The notes below the pieces were generated by a model. It had not been told where the DNA came from. It ran no database searches and worked only from the letters and a program-made list of their open reading frames with translations. Of a DNA stretch of 64,000 nt, positions 10,594-21,429 are shown piece by piece; within the stretch, counting starts at the first letter, position 1; each line of letters begins with the position of its first letter. Position numbers and translations under genes: made by a program. The stretch covers positions 1,922,001-1,986,000 of the forward strand of contig NC_067203.1 of NCBI RefSeq assembly GCF_026262505.1, read 5' to 3'. The stretch comes from Trichomonas vaginalis G3 (Eukaryota > Parabasalia > Trichomonadida > Trichomonadidae).

Positions 10594-11290
10594 TATTATT
10601 TCGAATAATAACTGTGAATTAAATTTAACAGTTAGCGGAATTTATAATGTTACTCTCGTTTCTGTGAGTGGTAAATTTAATCCCATTCTTTTAGACCCTT
10701 CAGATTATATATCATTTATTAAAGATGACCTTGAAAAAACGTATGATATGTATATAAATAATGTGATAACGAAATGGGATATTAACATGATTTTAAGTTA
10801 TTTAAATGAATCATTTATCGTATGGTATGAAGAAAATTTTAAATCAAAACCCGATAAACTTTTTGAACTTGATGAAATAAATAACCTTATTAAATTTCCG
10901 CTGAAAATTAAATTTTGTACTCCTCATCTTCGTTCATTGTTGGGGATATTAAATTTTGAAAAAGATGTTGGGGATGTTTTGTATTCTGACACTGGTTCCA
11001 ATTTCATTTTAATCAAATGTGATAAAGTTAATACCCCAATGAGATTTTCACATCAAACATTAGACCATAACTCTTACCCATCAATACAAAACATTTTATC
11101 CATCAACTTAAACACATTTTCTTTATCATATCCGTTTCAATTATCTGGGAATTCATTTATTCTTCATTCAAAAGATTTATCAAATATTAAATTTAGAGTA
11201 ACTGACCTATTTGATTATGATTTAGAATTCATGAATGAAATATTATGGCAATTTCAAATAGAAAAAATAGCTGATGAGATAACAGATTAA
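10580..11290 (+). CDS. Probable minor capsid (jelly-roll-like) protein of Polinton 1 (236 aa)
   Basis: Open frame starting MSIINIISNNNCELNLTVSG. Beta-rich pattern with NTPMRFSHQTLDHNSYPSIQ and SLSYPFQLSGNSFIL. It occupies the slot after the CCG gene. In the third Polinton the same slot holds the 265-aa protein at 60545, which has a similar beta-rich layout. In Polintons this slot commonly holds the penton-like minor capsid protein; here that is inference from position and composition. Confidence 0.5.
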   Translation: MSIINIISNNNCELNLTVSGIYNVTLVSVSGKFNPILLDPSDYISFIKDDLEKTYDMYINNVITKWDINMILSYLNESFIVWYEENFKSKPDKLFELDEINNLIKFPLKIKFCTPHLRSLLGILNFEKDVGDVLYSDTGSNFILIKCDKVNTPMRFSHQTLDHNSYPSIQNILSINLNTFSLSYPFQLSGNSFILHSKDLSNIKFRVTDLFDYDLEFMNEILWQFQIEKIADEITD

Positions 11291-11314
11291 ATATTTATTT
11301 TTAAATCATAATAA

Positions 11315-13366
11315 ATGATTAAACAACAGCAACCACAACAACTTAAGGCACAAAGCACCCAGGTCCCTCAGACCATTACATACGCCATATATGCATATAA
11401 TTCAAAGACGGCAGAACAAACGCAAAGGTTGAAATATGGAGATTTGGAGATAGTATTGAAAAATGACCATTTCGAATTCGTTTGCAAGGGTGGTGCAGTG
11501 ATATCAAATATAAAAGAAATTTTATTTATGAATTCAAAAATTAAAGGTATAACGGATGATATAACATCAATTCCACCAGAAGAACAGAGATATTACGCAT
11601 TAAATGCATTTCCTAAAGTTTTGAAGATTGGAAGATTTAATTTAAATGAGGAATTCATAGAAGGTTTCCTAAACGACATAATGAAGAAGGCAAATTTGGT
11701 TTATGTTGATGAAAAAGATAATGAAATTAAAGAAAGGGTTGAATGGTATCATGAATGGACATCAAAGATTTTAAAAACTAAAGCCGATACAGGATGGGTT
11801 TCAGGATGTTTAGACCTTAAAGCGGATAAGGAATATGTTAACGATGAGTTAGAGAAGAAAGCGGATAAGGAATATGTTAACGATGAGTTAGAGAAGAAAG
11901 CAGATAAAACTTATGTTAATGAAGAAATAAAACAATCAGAGGTCTATTTTACTCCGCCATTTTTAAATTTTATGAAATCATCAGATAAAACCTTTGATAT
12001 AGATTCTTTTGAATGGATATGTTTCGATGGAGTGACCATGTATTTATTTTATACAGATGGAGTGCTTTATTATTTTAAAACAAATGATTTTAAAAACTAT
12101 GAATCATTTACTCCATCTGTTTTGAATCCTGATACACGAAAGCCAATCATTAATCCAATAATTTTATATGTTGAATATAATAACGGTAAATTTATGGGAA
12201 TGATAACGGTTGAAGATGATTTTTGCCCTTGTTATTCATTCGATTGTATCCAATGGTTCAAATGTAATTTAAATCAAGATGCTAAATTTAAATATCCAAA
12301 TAATCCTATTAGATGTGTTAATAATAAATGGGTACTAATTTATGAAGTCAATCAAATTTTCATTAGTGAGGATGGGATAAATTATTATATGTTTAGTATG
12401 ATGTCATCAGATTTGAAAATTGATTATACAAGTAAGTGGTATTACATTAACAACATGTATTTTATCCTACAAAATGATAAAATTTATAGATCATCTTCAA
12501 TATCACAAGGTCAATTTGAACAAATTTTTCAAGCTGATGGAGACATTGAAGCTTTATGTTATGGATCAAATGTTTATGTTCTCGTTTCAGGTGAAATGGT
12601 CTATTCATATCCTGTAAGTTATAACAGACATATTTATTTATCACAGGATTTATCAAATTGGGAATTGGTTTATTCATTCACTCCAAAATTTACTCAAAAT
12701 TATAGATTTACAAATTTATTTTATATTGATGGGTATTTCATTGCTTTAGGATGCGGTGATTTAGTAAATATCAGTAGTGATGGAAGAAACTGGTCTGAAA
12801 TCACAAAATTTCAAGATGTTAGAAAAGCAATTTTCAAAAATAATACGTTAATATTGATAACAAGACCAGTTTTAAATACTCACCCAAATTCAATATTATA
12901 TAATAAATTCAATATTCATAATGGATTAAATACAATTCTTGAGATGATTTACCCCATTGGTTCTATTTATACGTCAATGAACTCAACAAATCCTTCAAAA
13001 GTTTTAGGTTTTGGTGTGTGGGAACCGATTGTAGATAAATTCTTCTATTGTGCGAACTCTTCAAAGGAAACAGGAGGTTCAAAGAAAATTACTGAAGCAA
13101 ACCTTCCACCGCACACTCATACAGGAACTACAAACTTTTCTGGTGACCATAGTCACTCATTAAGAGACCATCCATTATACAACTCAGAATATTATGCTGG
13201 CAATGACGTTTTATCTCCAGATTATAACCATTCAGCAAAAAAGACTTTTCGACCAACTGAACCAGGAGGAAATCATTCACATACTTTCACAACAAATCCA
13301 ACAGGCTTGGGTAAAGATTATATGCCACCATTTATGACTGTATTCGCATGGTACCGCATTTATTGA
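11315..13366 (+). CDS. Fibre-like protein with phage tail-collar C-terminus, Polinton 1 (683 aa, looks whole)
   Basis: The N-terminus is Gln-rich (IKQQQPQQL), perhaps for virion attachment. Residues about 168-205 hold a repeated KADKEYVNDELEKKADK motif, the look of a trimeric coiled-coil stalk. Residues 210-540 are Trp/Asp-rich with SxDGxNY/SxDGRNW turns, as in BNR/propeller-like domains. The last 140 residues read YPIGSIYTSMNSTNPSKVLG, FGVWEPI, TGGSKKITEANLPPHTHTG, GDHSHS, GGNHSHTF, MPPFMTVFAWYRIY. That is the signature of bacteriophage tail-collar and short-tail-fibre tips, whose His pairs bind metal. A receptor-binding fibre is the best reading (inference). It is absent from Polinton 2. 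Confidence 0.8.
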   Translation: MIKQQQPQQLKAQSTQVPQTITYAIYAYNSKTAEQTQRLKYGDLEIVLKNDHFEFVCKGGAVISNIKEILFMNSKIKGITDDITSIPPEEQRYYALNAFPKVLKIGRFNLNEEFIEGFLNDIMKKANLVYVDEKDNEIKERVEWYHEWTSKILKTKADTGWVSGCLDLKADKEYVNDELEKKADKEYVNDELEKKADKTYVNEEIKQSEVYFTPPFLNFMKSSDKTFDIDSFEWICFDGVTMYLFYTDGVLYYFKTNDFKNYESFTPSVLNPDTRKPIINPIILYVEYNNGKFMGMITVEDDFCPCYSFDCIQWFKCNLNQDAKFKYPNNPIRCVNNKWVLIYEVNQIFISEDGINYYMFSMMSSDLKIDYTSKWYYINNMYFILQNDKIYRSSSISQGQFEQIFQADGDIEALCYGSNVYVLVSGEMVYSYPVSYNRHIYLSQDLSNWELVYSFTPKFTQNYRFTNLFYIDGYFIALGCGDLVNISSDGRNWSEITKFQDVRKAIFKNNTLILITRPVLNTHPNSILYNKFNIHNGLNTILEMIYPIGSIYTSMNSTNPSKVLGFGVWEPIVDKFFYCANSSKETGGSKKITEANLPPHTHTGTTNFSGDHSHSLRDHPLYNSEYYAGNDVLSPDYNHSAKKTFRPTEPGGNHSHTFTTNPTGLGKDYMPPFMTVFAWYRIY

Positions 13367-13496
13367 ATGTGCTTGAGCCTACTTTGCAGGCTTACCGCGT
13401 TCATTGAATGAACTAAATATATTTTATGTTTGTAATTAATTAGGTAATGAAGTAATGAATGAACTGCAGAAATAAATGTTTACGTTAATGTTTACA

Positions 13497-15566
13497 GGTT
13501 ATTCAATAATGACTTATTTTTGAAGAACTGAAGGTGCTACCATGTTACCATGTGCTACCAGGTCATTTAACTTCTCTGAAAAAGTGTGACAACATGACAT
13601 TTAGACAACAACACAGGAGGAAGGCAGTTATGAATTATTTTTGAAGAACTGAAGGTGCTACCATGTTACCATGTGCTACCAGGTCATTTAACTTCTCTGA
13701 AAAAGTGTGACAACATGACATTTAGACAACAACACAGGAGGAAGGCAGTTATGAATTATTTTTGAAGAACTGAAGGTGCTACCATGTTACCATGTGCTAC
13801 CAGGTCATTTAACTTCTCTGAAAAAGTGTGACAACATGACATTTAGACAACAACACAGGAGGAAGGCAGTTATGAATTATTTTTGAAGAACTGAAGGTGC
13901 TACCATGTTACCATGTGCTACCAGGTCATTTAACTTCTCTGAAAAAGTGTGACAACATGACATTTAGACAACAACACAGGAGGAAGGCAGTTATGAATTA
14001 TTTTTGAAGAACTGAAGGTGCTACCATGTTACCATGTGCTACCAGGTCATTTAACTTCTCTGAAAAAGTGTGACAACATGACATTTAGACAACAACACAG
14101 GAGGAAGGCAGTTATGAATTATTTTTGAAGAACTGAAGGTGCTACCATGTTACCATGTGCTACCAGGTCATTTAACTTCTCTGAAAAAGTGTGACAACAT
14201 GACATTTAGACAACAACACAGGAGGAAGGCAGTTATGAATTATTTTTGAAGAACTGAAGGTGCTACCATGTTACCATGTGCTACCAGGTCATTTAACTTC
14301 TCTGAAAAAGTGTGACAACATGACATTTAGACAACAACACAGGAGGAAGGCAGTTATGAATTATTTTTGAAGAACTGAAGGTGCTACCATGTTACCATGT
14401 GCTACCAGGTCATTTAACTTCTCTGAAAAAGTGTGACAACATGACATTTAGACAACAACACAGGAGGAAGGCAGTTATGAATTATTTTTGAAGAACTGAA
14501 GGTGCTACCATGTTTACCATGTGCTACCAGGTCATTTAACTTCTCTGAAAAAGTGTGACAACATGACATTTAGACAACAACACAGGAGGAAGGCAGTTAT
14601 GAATTATTTTTGAAGAACTGAAGGTGCTACCATGTTACCATGTGCTACCAGGTCATTTAACTTCTCTGAAAAAGTGTGACAACATGACATTTAGACAACA
14701 ACACAGGAGGAAGGCAGTTATGAATTATTTTTGAAGAACTGAAGGTGCTACCATGTTACCATGTGCTACCAGGTCATTTAACTTCTCTGAAAAAGTGTGA
14801 CAACATGACATTTAGACAACAACACAGGAGGAAGGCAGTTATGAATTATTTTTGAAGAACTGAAGGTGCTACCATGTTACCATGTGCTACCAGGTCATTT
14901 AACTTCTCTGAAAAAGTGTGACAACATGACATTTAGACAACAACACAGGAGGAAGGCAGTTATGAATTATTTTTGAAGAACTGAAGGTGCTACCATGTTA
15001 CCATGTGCTACCAGGTCATTTAACTTCTCTGAAAAAGTGTGACAACATGACATTTAGACAACAACACAGGAGGAAGGCAGTTATGAATTATTTTTGAAGA
15101 ACTGAAGGTGCTACCATGTTACCATGTGCTACCAGGTCATTTAACTTCTCTGAAAAAGTGTGACAACATGACATTTAGACAACAACACAGGAGGAAGGCA
15201 GTTATGAATTATTTTTGAAGAACTGAAGGTGCTACCATGTTACCATGTGCTACCAGGTCATTTAACTTCTCTGAAAAAGTGTGACAACATGACATTTAGA
15301 CAACAACACAGGAGGAAGGCAGTTATGAATTATTTTTGAAGAACTGAAGGTGCTACCATGTTACCATGTGCTACCAGGTCATTTAACTTCTCTGAAAAAG
15401 TGTGACAACATGACATTTAGACAACAACACAGGAGGAAGGCAGTTATGAATTATTTTTGAAGAACTGAAGGTGCTACCATGTTACCATGTGCTACCAGGT
15501 CATTTAACTTCTCTGAAAAAGTGTGACAACATGACATTTTGACAACAACACAGGAGGAAGGCAAAA
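13497..15566. repeat. Tandem array, 17 copies of a 121-bp unit
   Basis: Units start at 13521 and recur every 121 bp (one step of 122 at 14489-14611) to 15458. Copies are almost identical. Each contains GAAGGTGCTACCATG, TTACCATGTGCTACCAGG and GACAACATGACATTTAG. No reading frame crosses it usefully. It lies between the fibre gene and the helicase gene, and diverged copies occur in reverse orientation at 17968-18072 and 19152-19378. Near-identity implies recent expansion or gene conversion. Confidence 0.97.
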
Positions 15567-15584
15567 ATAAATTCCAATCATACT

Positions 15585-17897
15585 TTATAAAGCTTCATTT
15601 ACAGGTATTTCATCGTCAGTAAATGAATCATCATTATCGTTTGGTTCAACCTGTTTATATAATCCTTTCATTTCTTCTTTCAAAACATAACACCATGTTT
15701 GTTTACCGTCTATTCTTCTATGTTTCCTATCACATTTATCCTTAATACTCATTTGGAAATTCTTGTCTTTCATGTCTGATGGTTTGCAGAATAGAGCATT
15801 TTCACACGTCATACCTGCACACAATTCATCATAATGTGTATTTATCCATACATCTAAAGGATTTGTTGATAACTCGATTAAATCTTGTTTGGCTTCAGTC
15901 ATCGGTATGATTCGTACATTAAATGATGAAAGGTCATATTGCATAAAATACGTCAGTAAATTATCATAAAATTCCTTAGTGCATGAATCCATTAAATTCT
16001 TGAAGTAATCAAATTGACCCTTGAATTTACCATTAACCCTTAAAACTACGTATCTTCTGTCTCCAACTTCAATTTTGACAGGGTAGACGTTGTTAGTTAC
16101 GAAAATGAAGTTTGCAACGTTCTGAGCAGTTCTTCTGGGTTGATTCTTTTCATTAATTCTAATTTGATTATCCGTAATAATTGATTTCAAAGCGTTGAAG
16201 TTTGCGAGTCTATCTTCACCAACATTCTTGAGTTCATTAAGTACAAGAAACATTTTATTTTCAACAACCGAATTGAAATTACCCGTTAGCTCACTTATTT
16301 CAGTAATGTTTTTACATGAATAACCAGCGAGAAGTTCAGAAATAATGTCTGTAAATCTGTTTTTACCTGTTCCCTGAAGTCCTTTCAAAATAATTGCTGT
16401 TTCATTCTTGATTCCAGGATGTTGAATCATTGATGCAATCCAGCCGAGAAGGTATTTATACACTTCATCGTTATTATCACAAATGGCTTCTTTAATGAAA
16501 TCCATAAACATCTCAATTTTTGAGTAATCAGGCTTTTCAAGAATGTTGTATTTATAACCTTGAAACGTTGAGAAAACATCTGGAGAATCAGATTTAAAGC
16601 AAACACCCTTAACGGTTAATGAGGATAATTGATTTAATAGTACGTCCCATGCTGTTATGGTTTTACCTTCTTCTTTAAATAATTTAATCATTTTGAGTGA
16701 CTCTTTCATGTTTGATTGAAGAACAAATGATATTTGATTCATTTTGTCGTGTATGTTGTAATCTTTCTGAATGAAGTATTTGTTTCCACAATCTACAAAA
16801 CGGATTACACGTGATAAATCCTCAATTACTTCAGAACTGTTTTTATACTGATGATTTTCAGCCTTGCGTCTAATATCTGTTATCAAGAATGAATCATCAA
16901 GTTTTATATCAAATGTTATTTTTGGCTTACGTAATAAAGGTAAAACGTATTCATCATAATATTCCTTTTGGTATAGTTTTAGAATCTTCACTAAAACAAA
17001 TGGAGAAGTCATTAAATGTGCATATCTACTACGTGCTTTTTCAAAATTACTTTTAGCATTTTCAGTTAAATTGCAGAAGTTATAAACGTTATCGTAGGCT
17101 TCATTAATTAAATGATCCGGTAACGAATTAATTGCTTGAAACAGTGTGAATAATGTTATTTCTTTTTCTAAATTCATGTTTCCACCGTCATTATGTACTT
17201 CAAAATCACAGATGCCATCAACTATGCTCTGGGCAAGTTTATCGTCAATGTTTACATCTTTGTTTTCATTCATTATACTCTTTATTTCTTCATTCTTCTG
17301 TTCAACTCTTACCTTAATATTCAAATCATTTAATATATCGTTTACTGTTCTAGTTAATGTTGAATCATAACTTCCACGAATGAATGAGTATGTTTTGATT
17401 GGTTCTGTTGCATTCTTGCGAACTCTTGAATCAGCCATAACCACTAATGAACGCTTTGAATCATCCATAGAAGTCATTATGTCAATATCATAATCATTGC
17501 AGGAATAACATTTAATCATTCTGTTCGAGGTTGAATAGAAGAAATTAGTGTTGCAATAAATGTGAAGACCTCCTGATGCGGTTTTAACGATAACATCTTT
17601 ATCCGAAAGTTTTGATAAAATGTCTTTTCTAACTGTTTCTTTAAGTTCATCATTGTACGATTTATTGATATCAACATCTATAATCGTTAAATTTGAAATT
17701 TTATTTACTAATAAAGCCATACCAGTTTTCCTTCCTCTTCCTCCATCATGTTTGAGGTAGTTATGTAAATCAATCTTGTTTTCACCAATTCTTTCGTTGA
17801 GGGTTTTAGTTTCTGCCACAACTAATTCCTCAACTAATGAATCAATAACTTTTTCATCAGAAACGATATAGTTGCTGTTGTTGTTTGTTGCCGTCAT
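15585..17897 (-). CDS. Primase-helicase (PrimPol + SF3 helicase), Polinton 1 (770 aa, looks whole)
   Basis: Replication protein. N-terminal PrimPol-like domain: TIIDVDIN near 71-78 (two Asp) and VKTASGGLHIY near 104-114. C-terminal superfamily 3 helicase of the D5/virophage kind: Walker A GLQGTGKN at 506-513, Walker B MFLVLNEL, sensor/motif C NFIFVTNN followed by GDRRYVVLR. The third Polinton has a shorter relative at 61373. The upstream region on the minus strand has the T-rich box found before other element genes. Expected to prime and unwind element DNA for the protein-primed polymerase. Confidence 0.88.
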   Translation of the reverse strand: MTATNNNSNYIVSDEKVIDSLVEELVVAETKTLNERIGENKIDLHNYLKHDGGRGRKTGMALLVNKISNLTIIDVDINKSYNDELKETVRKDILSKLSDKDVIVKTASGGLHIYCNTNFFYSTSNRMIKCYSCNDYDIDIMTSMDDSKRSLVVMADSRVRKNATEPIKTYSFIRGSYDSTLTRTVNDILNDLNIKVRVEQKNEEIKSIMNENKDVNIDDKLAQSIVDGICDFEVHNDGGNMNLEKEITLFTLFQAINSLPDHLINEAYDNVYNFCNLTENAKSNFEKARSRYAHLMTSPFVLVKILKLYQKEYYDEYVLPLLRKPKITFDIKLDDSFLITDIRRKAENHQYKNSSEVIEDLSRVIRFVDCGNKYFIQKDYNIHDKMNQISFVLQSNMKESLKMIKLFKEEGKTITAWDVLLNQLSSLTVKGVCFKSDSPDVFSTFQGYKYNILEKPDYSKIEMFMDFIKEAICDNNDEVYKYLLGWIASMIQHPGIKNETAIILKGLQGTGKNRFTDIISELLAGYSCKNITEISELTGNFNSVVENKMFLVLNELKNVGEDRLANFNALKSIITDNQIRINEKNQPRRTAQNVANFIFVTNNVYPVKIEVGDRRYVVLRVNGKFKGQFDYFKNLMDSCTKEFYDNLLTYFMQYDLSSFNVRIIPMTEAKQDLIELSTNPLDVWINTHYDELCAGMTCENALFCKPSDMKDKNFQMSIKDKCDRKHRRIDGKQTWCYVLKEEMKGLYKQVEPNDNDDSFTDDEIPVNEAL

Positions 17898-17967
17898 TTA
17901 TATAGGAATAAAAAAATAAAAATAATTTTAAAACTAACTTTATTTTTGGGCTACATCAAATTTTCTA

Positions 17968-18072
17968 TGTTGTTGTCAAAATGTCATGTTGTCTCATTTT
18001 TTAAAAGAAGTTAAATGACCTGGTAGCACATGGTAACATGGTAGCACCTTCAGTTCTTCAAAAATAATTCAT
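17968..18072. repeat. Single 121-bp-family repeat, inverted
   Basis: Reverse-orientation, diverged copy of the array unit (contains CCTGGTAGCACATGG and CTTCAGTTCTTCAAAAATAA), just upstream of the helicase gene start. Confidence 0.9.
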
Positions 18073-18189
18073 TAGTTAGAAAAATAACGCTAATTTTATT
18101 TTTATATTTTTTTTTATTTTGTATGTAAAGACAGTAATGTCAAACATTGAGTTTGAAACAGTTAGAAAGAAGACAATGACCAAAGTGGT

Positions 18190-18740
18190 TGAATAGGTCA
18201 TTTAAACGTAAGATACTCAAAGAAATACAACAAATATTCTTTGTCAGACATTATATCTCCATCTGAAAAGAAAACAAACGACTGGGTTAGAAATGCTTCA
18301 ACTCAGAAAATTTTGACAAGAAATCCTGAGCTCATGATATCAGTAACATTTCATGGAACAAGAGCATATCTTATAGACAAAAGTCTTATACCAATAGTTT
18401 TTATGGTTAGACCCAGTTGTTGGATATAACTTCATAACTTATGGTTCATTCGACTCAGAACGTTGCAGTGAAGGCTTACTTTATATCGTTCAGAAACCGA
18501 AGGACTTCAATACAAAGAGATATAAGATAGGAAGAACATATAATATAACTCAAAGATATGACAGTACAGTCAATAGAGTCAAGGTTGTGTTCGTTAATGA
18601 TATGAGAGCTGCAGAAACAGAACTACTTGAAAAGTTTGAGAAAAGGTATGGTGCTCCCATGAAAGGTAAGAAACGTTTGAAGTAGATGAGATAGATAAAG
18701 CTATAAAATTATTTGACGAAGTTGCTGAAAAATACATGTA
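18190..18740 (+). pseudogene. KilA-N / T5orf172 (GIY-YIG-like) gene region, Polinton 1 (broken)
   Basis: The first part holds SPSEKKTNDWVRNASTQKIL followed by FHGTRAYLIDKSLIP, the look of a KilA-N/MSV199 DNA-binding domain. The second part holds EGLLYIVQKP, RYKIGRTYNITQRY and AAETELLEKFEKRYGAP, the pattern of the T5orf172/Mug113 branch of GIY-YIG-like domains. This two-domain combination is common in large DNA viruses and phages. Broken in this copy (about one or two breaks). Confidence 0.65.
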
Positions 18741-18823
18741 AAGCGTTTATTTTTGGTCTTTTGTGAAAGTCAGAAAAATAAAGTTAGTTTTAAAATTATT
18801 TTTATTTTGTATAAATAACAGAT

Positions 18824-19010
18824 ATGTCAACAACAGAGAACACAACAATGCTATCGTTCATGAAGCCATTAATGAAGAATACGAGTACATACTATAACAA
18901 ACAACTTCACCTCATTCGTTCGGTCAAAGATGATATGTACCAAATGCTCTATTCTGCAAACCATCAGACATGAAAGACAAGAATTTCCTCATATGATTGC
19001 TTCCTCGGAA
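18824..19010 (+). pseudogene. Short scrap with duplicated primase-helicase sequence
   Basis: A 49-codon open frame starts at 18824. About 45 bases around 18940-18985 repeat, in the opposite orientation, a piece of the helicase gene near 15765-15810. The segment is a rearrangement by-product inside the repeat-bounded module. Confidence 0.55.
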
Positions 19011-19151
19011 AACCGAGAGAAGAGATTCCATTCGAAAATCGCAAGAGGGTAGAAATGTGGTGAAAAATTAGGTGAAATCTCACCTCTTCACCTAAACATT
19101 ATTTTTGGGTCATTTACACTCATTACGATGAAGTCATGACAAAACATTTCC

Positions 19152-19378
19152 TATGTTGTTGTCTAAATGTCATGTTGTCTCATTTTTTAAAAGAAGTTAA
19201 TTAACCTGGTAGCACATGGTAACATGGTAGCACCTTCAGTTCTTCAAAAATAATTCATAACTGCCTTCCCCTGCTGTGTTGTCAAAATGTCATGTTGTCT
19301 CATTTTTTAAAAGAAGTTAAATGACCTGGTAGCACATGGTAACATGGTAGCACCTTCAGTTCTTCAAAAATAATTAAT
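19152..19378. repeat. Two tandem 121-bp-family repeats, inverted
   Basis: Two copies 120 bp apart, opposite to the main array. They are followed by ATTATTGAATAACC (ending 19390), the inverse of GGTTATTCAATAAT at 13497, so the repeats bracket the helicase module. Confidence 0.9.
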
Positions 19379-19421
19379 TATTGAATAACCTAACTGATAA
19401 CAAATTTTTATTTTTATATAA

Positions 19422-19586
19422 ATGGATACCCCACAAGCTCAAAATTTACCACGAATCATAACAAGGGAGGAAATGATAAAAATGATGCAAGAACATGTTA
19501 AAAATAACAAACCACTAAAATTGAGAAAATGTGGTTATGCAGTAATGATGGAAAGAGAGATGTTGTCAAAGAGGAATAAAAATTAA
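19422..19586 (+). CDS. Small basic protein, Polinton 1 (54 aa)
   Basis: Open frame starting MDTPQAQNLPRIITREEMIK and ending LSKRNKN. It is preceded by TTTTTATTTTTATATAAATG, the same T-rich box and ATAAATG context as other element genes, which is the main reason to call it. Helical, Met/Lys-rich, function unknown. Its stop overlaps the end of the convergent 95-aa gene. Confidence 0.5.
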   Translation: MDTPQAQNLPRIITREEMIKMMQEHVKNNKPLKLRKCGYAVMMEREMLSKRNKN

Positions 19587-19870
19587 ATTTGGATTGAGTT
19601 TAAAAATTCATCTTTATTAAATTCATCTCTTCCAATCAATTTATTTATTCTATTAAATTCTTTTATTTTTGCTTCACTCAGTTTAAGGATTGAACGGTAA
19701 GTTTCTAATTTTTCGATTATTTCTTTATCGTTTTCAGTTCCATTAGTTTTATGGGCATCAACCCCACCGCATTGTGGCTTCTTTTTGTAATAGCATATTT
19801 TTGATTTAATTCTGTTTAGTTTCTTTTTATATTCATCGTCTGGACTCTTGGCTGCTTCGTTGTCACTCAT
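19583..19870 (-). CDS. Small Lys-rich protein, Polinton 1 (95 aa)
   Basis: Open frame MSDNEAAKSPDDEYKKKLNR onward. A central CYYKKKPQCGG holds two Cys and the C-terminal half is helical (SEAKIKEFNRINKLIG). The upstream sequence has the element's T-rich context. Unknown function. Confidence 0.5.
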   Translation of the reverse strand: MSDNEAAKSPDDEYKKKLNRIKSKICYYKKKPQCGGVDAHKTNGTENDKEIIEKLETYRSILKLSEAKIKEFNRINKLIGRDEFNKDEFLNSIQI

Positions 19871-19899
19871 TTCTTACGAAATAAAAAAATTAAATATTA

Positions 19900-21425
19900 T
19901 TTAAATATAATGGAGTAATAAAATAAATCGGAATTTCTATTAATTTATTGTCAACTTCAACTAATACATTACCGTTAATATATCTAACAAATTCAGCTAT
20001 TGTGTCAAATCTTCGTCTTCTTTTTGTCATTGATTTATCAGTTTTTCCATAATCGAGATGAATCAAAACTTTATCCCTTGTTTAAAATTCATGAGCCCGA
20101 ATTAATTTGTTCACGTTTAACATCATTCAACCTTTCCATTTGCTTTCTAATATATTCCCATTCTTTTGAAATATCATTTTTCATTTCCACCGGTTTCATG
20201 TTTATTGTTCTATGCCATGTATTATTATAATAATATACTAACTGCTGTATGATGGAGTCATGATTTCCATCCCAGTATATCTGACCGTTAACCCCTAACG
20301 CATCTCTAAGAGTTCTCATTACCACATCAACTATTTTATTATGAAACGTATATGGAGAGGATGAGAAGAAAAAATTAATTTGTGGGAAATAATGAGTCAT
20401 AGCTGCCGGAAATCCTTTATCACCATCACCCCTGATATTATCTATCTTTCATGATCTAGTAAGTATTGAATAGCTTTCTTGTTTCCTGTTCTGTTTTCCC
20501 TTTCACTGGAATGCAATATAAATATCTAGTGTTAATGTTAATGGCAAATAAATAAGTAACTTTTCCTTTTGAATATTCCAGATGATCGATTTCGTATGAA
20601 TATGGATATGGAGCAAATGAGGGGCGACTAAATTTTTCCTTTAACGGTTGAATTTTCGGGTCAATTGGTTTATTTAATATCTTGAAATCCTTTTTAAAAT
20701 CTTTTTGCTTCTTTAATGTTTGAAATGGATATAATAAAGTGAATGATGAAGGATTAACTGAAGGAGGAGGCGGTACTGTCGTTGGAGGTTTTGGTGTTGC
20801 AGGTGGTTTAATTTTATCTGCTTTGATTTTGGATGATGAAGTTTTGGATTTCATTCCTTCCTTCATTAATTCTGGATGTATTCTATTCATTTGTTTTAAA
20901 TATGCTGTATATAAAGGTTTGATATACTTTCCCGCTTCGAGTTTATGTTGAAGGATGAATTCCAAAAGTTGATCTTCATTTAAAAGTCGGGCTGAATATG
21001 GTTTAACTAATGAATCATAAATTAAAGCTTGTGCTTCATTTATGGTCTGAAGGACTGGGTGTTTTTGTCCTTTAGCTGTTGTTCCTTTGGCTTTGGTTTT
21101 TGTGGCTCAGGATTATATAATTTATATAATTCATTATGCAATATCTTCTGTTAATACTTTATTTTGAAATCTTTCAACTGTTTAAGTTGTGATTTAGTTT
21201 TTCCCTTTGTATATTCATTATTTTTAATTTTGTCTTTAATTTCAGAAATTATTTTATTATGATATTTCAAAATTTCATTTTTATATATATGGATAATAAT
21301 ATTCCATATCATCACCCGTTATATTGTGATCATATTTTTGGAGATATGCTTTTAAATCATAATAATTAAGAAAATTTTGATTAAATACTAAATCATCAAT
21401 TAAAATTTTTAAATCTGTGTTATTC
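19900..21425 (-). pseudogene. Retroviral-type (rve) integrase region, Polinton 1 (broken)
   Basis: Remains of the Polinton integrase. Visible pieces: a Pro-rich linker (PPATPKPPTTVPPPPSV), YEIDHLEYSKGKVTYLFAIN with the first catalytic Asp, FININTRYLYC-like core strand, and a C-terminal part with VVMRTLRDALG and QLVYYYNNTWHRTINMKPVEM, the integrase C-terminal helix and YNNTWHR motif. The integrase makes the 6-bp target duplications seen at this element. Several breaks; fossil. Confidence 0.75.
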
Positions 21426-21429
21426 ATTT

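Noticed and set aside
13497-15566. CRISPR array
   Set aside because: The whole 121-bp unit is repeated with no variable spacers, and there are no cas genes; it is a plain tandem repeat.
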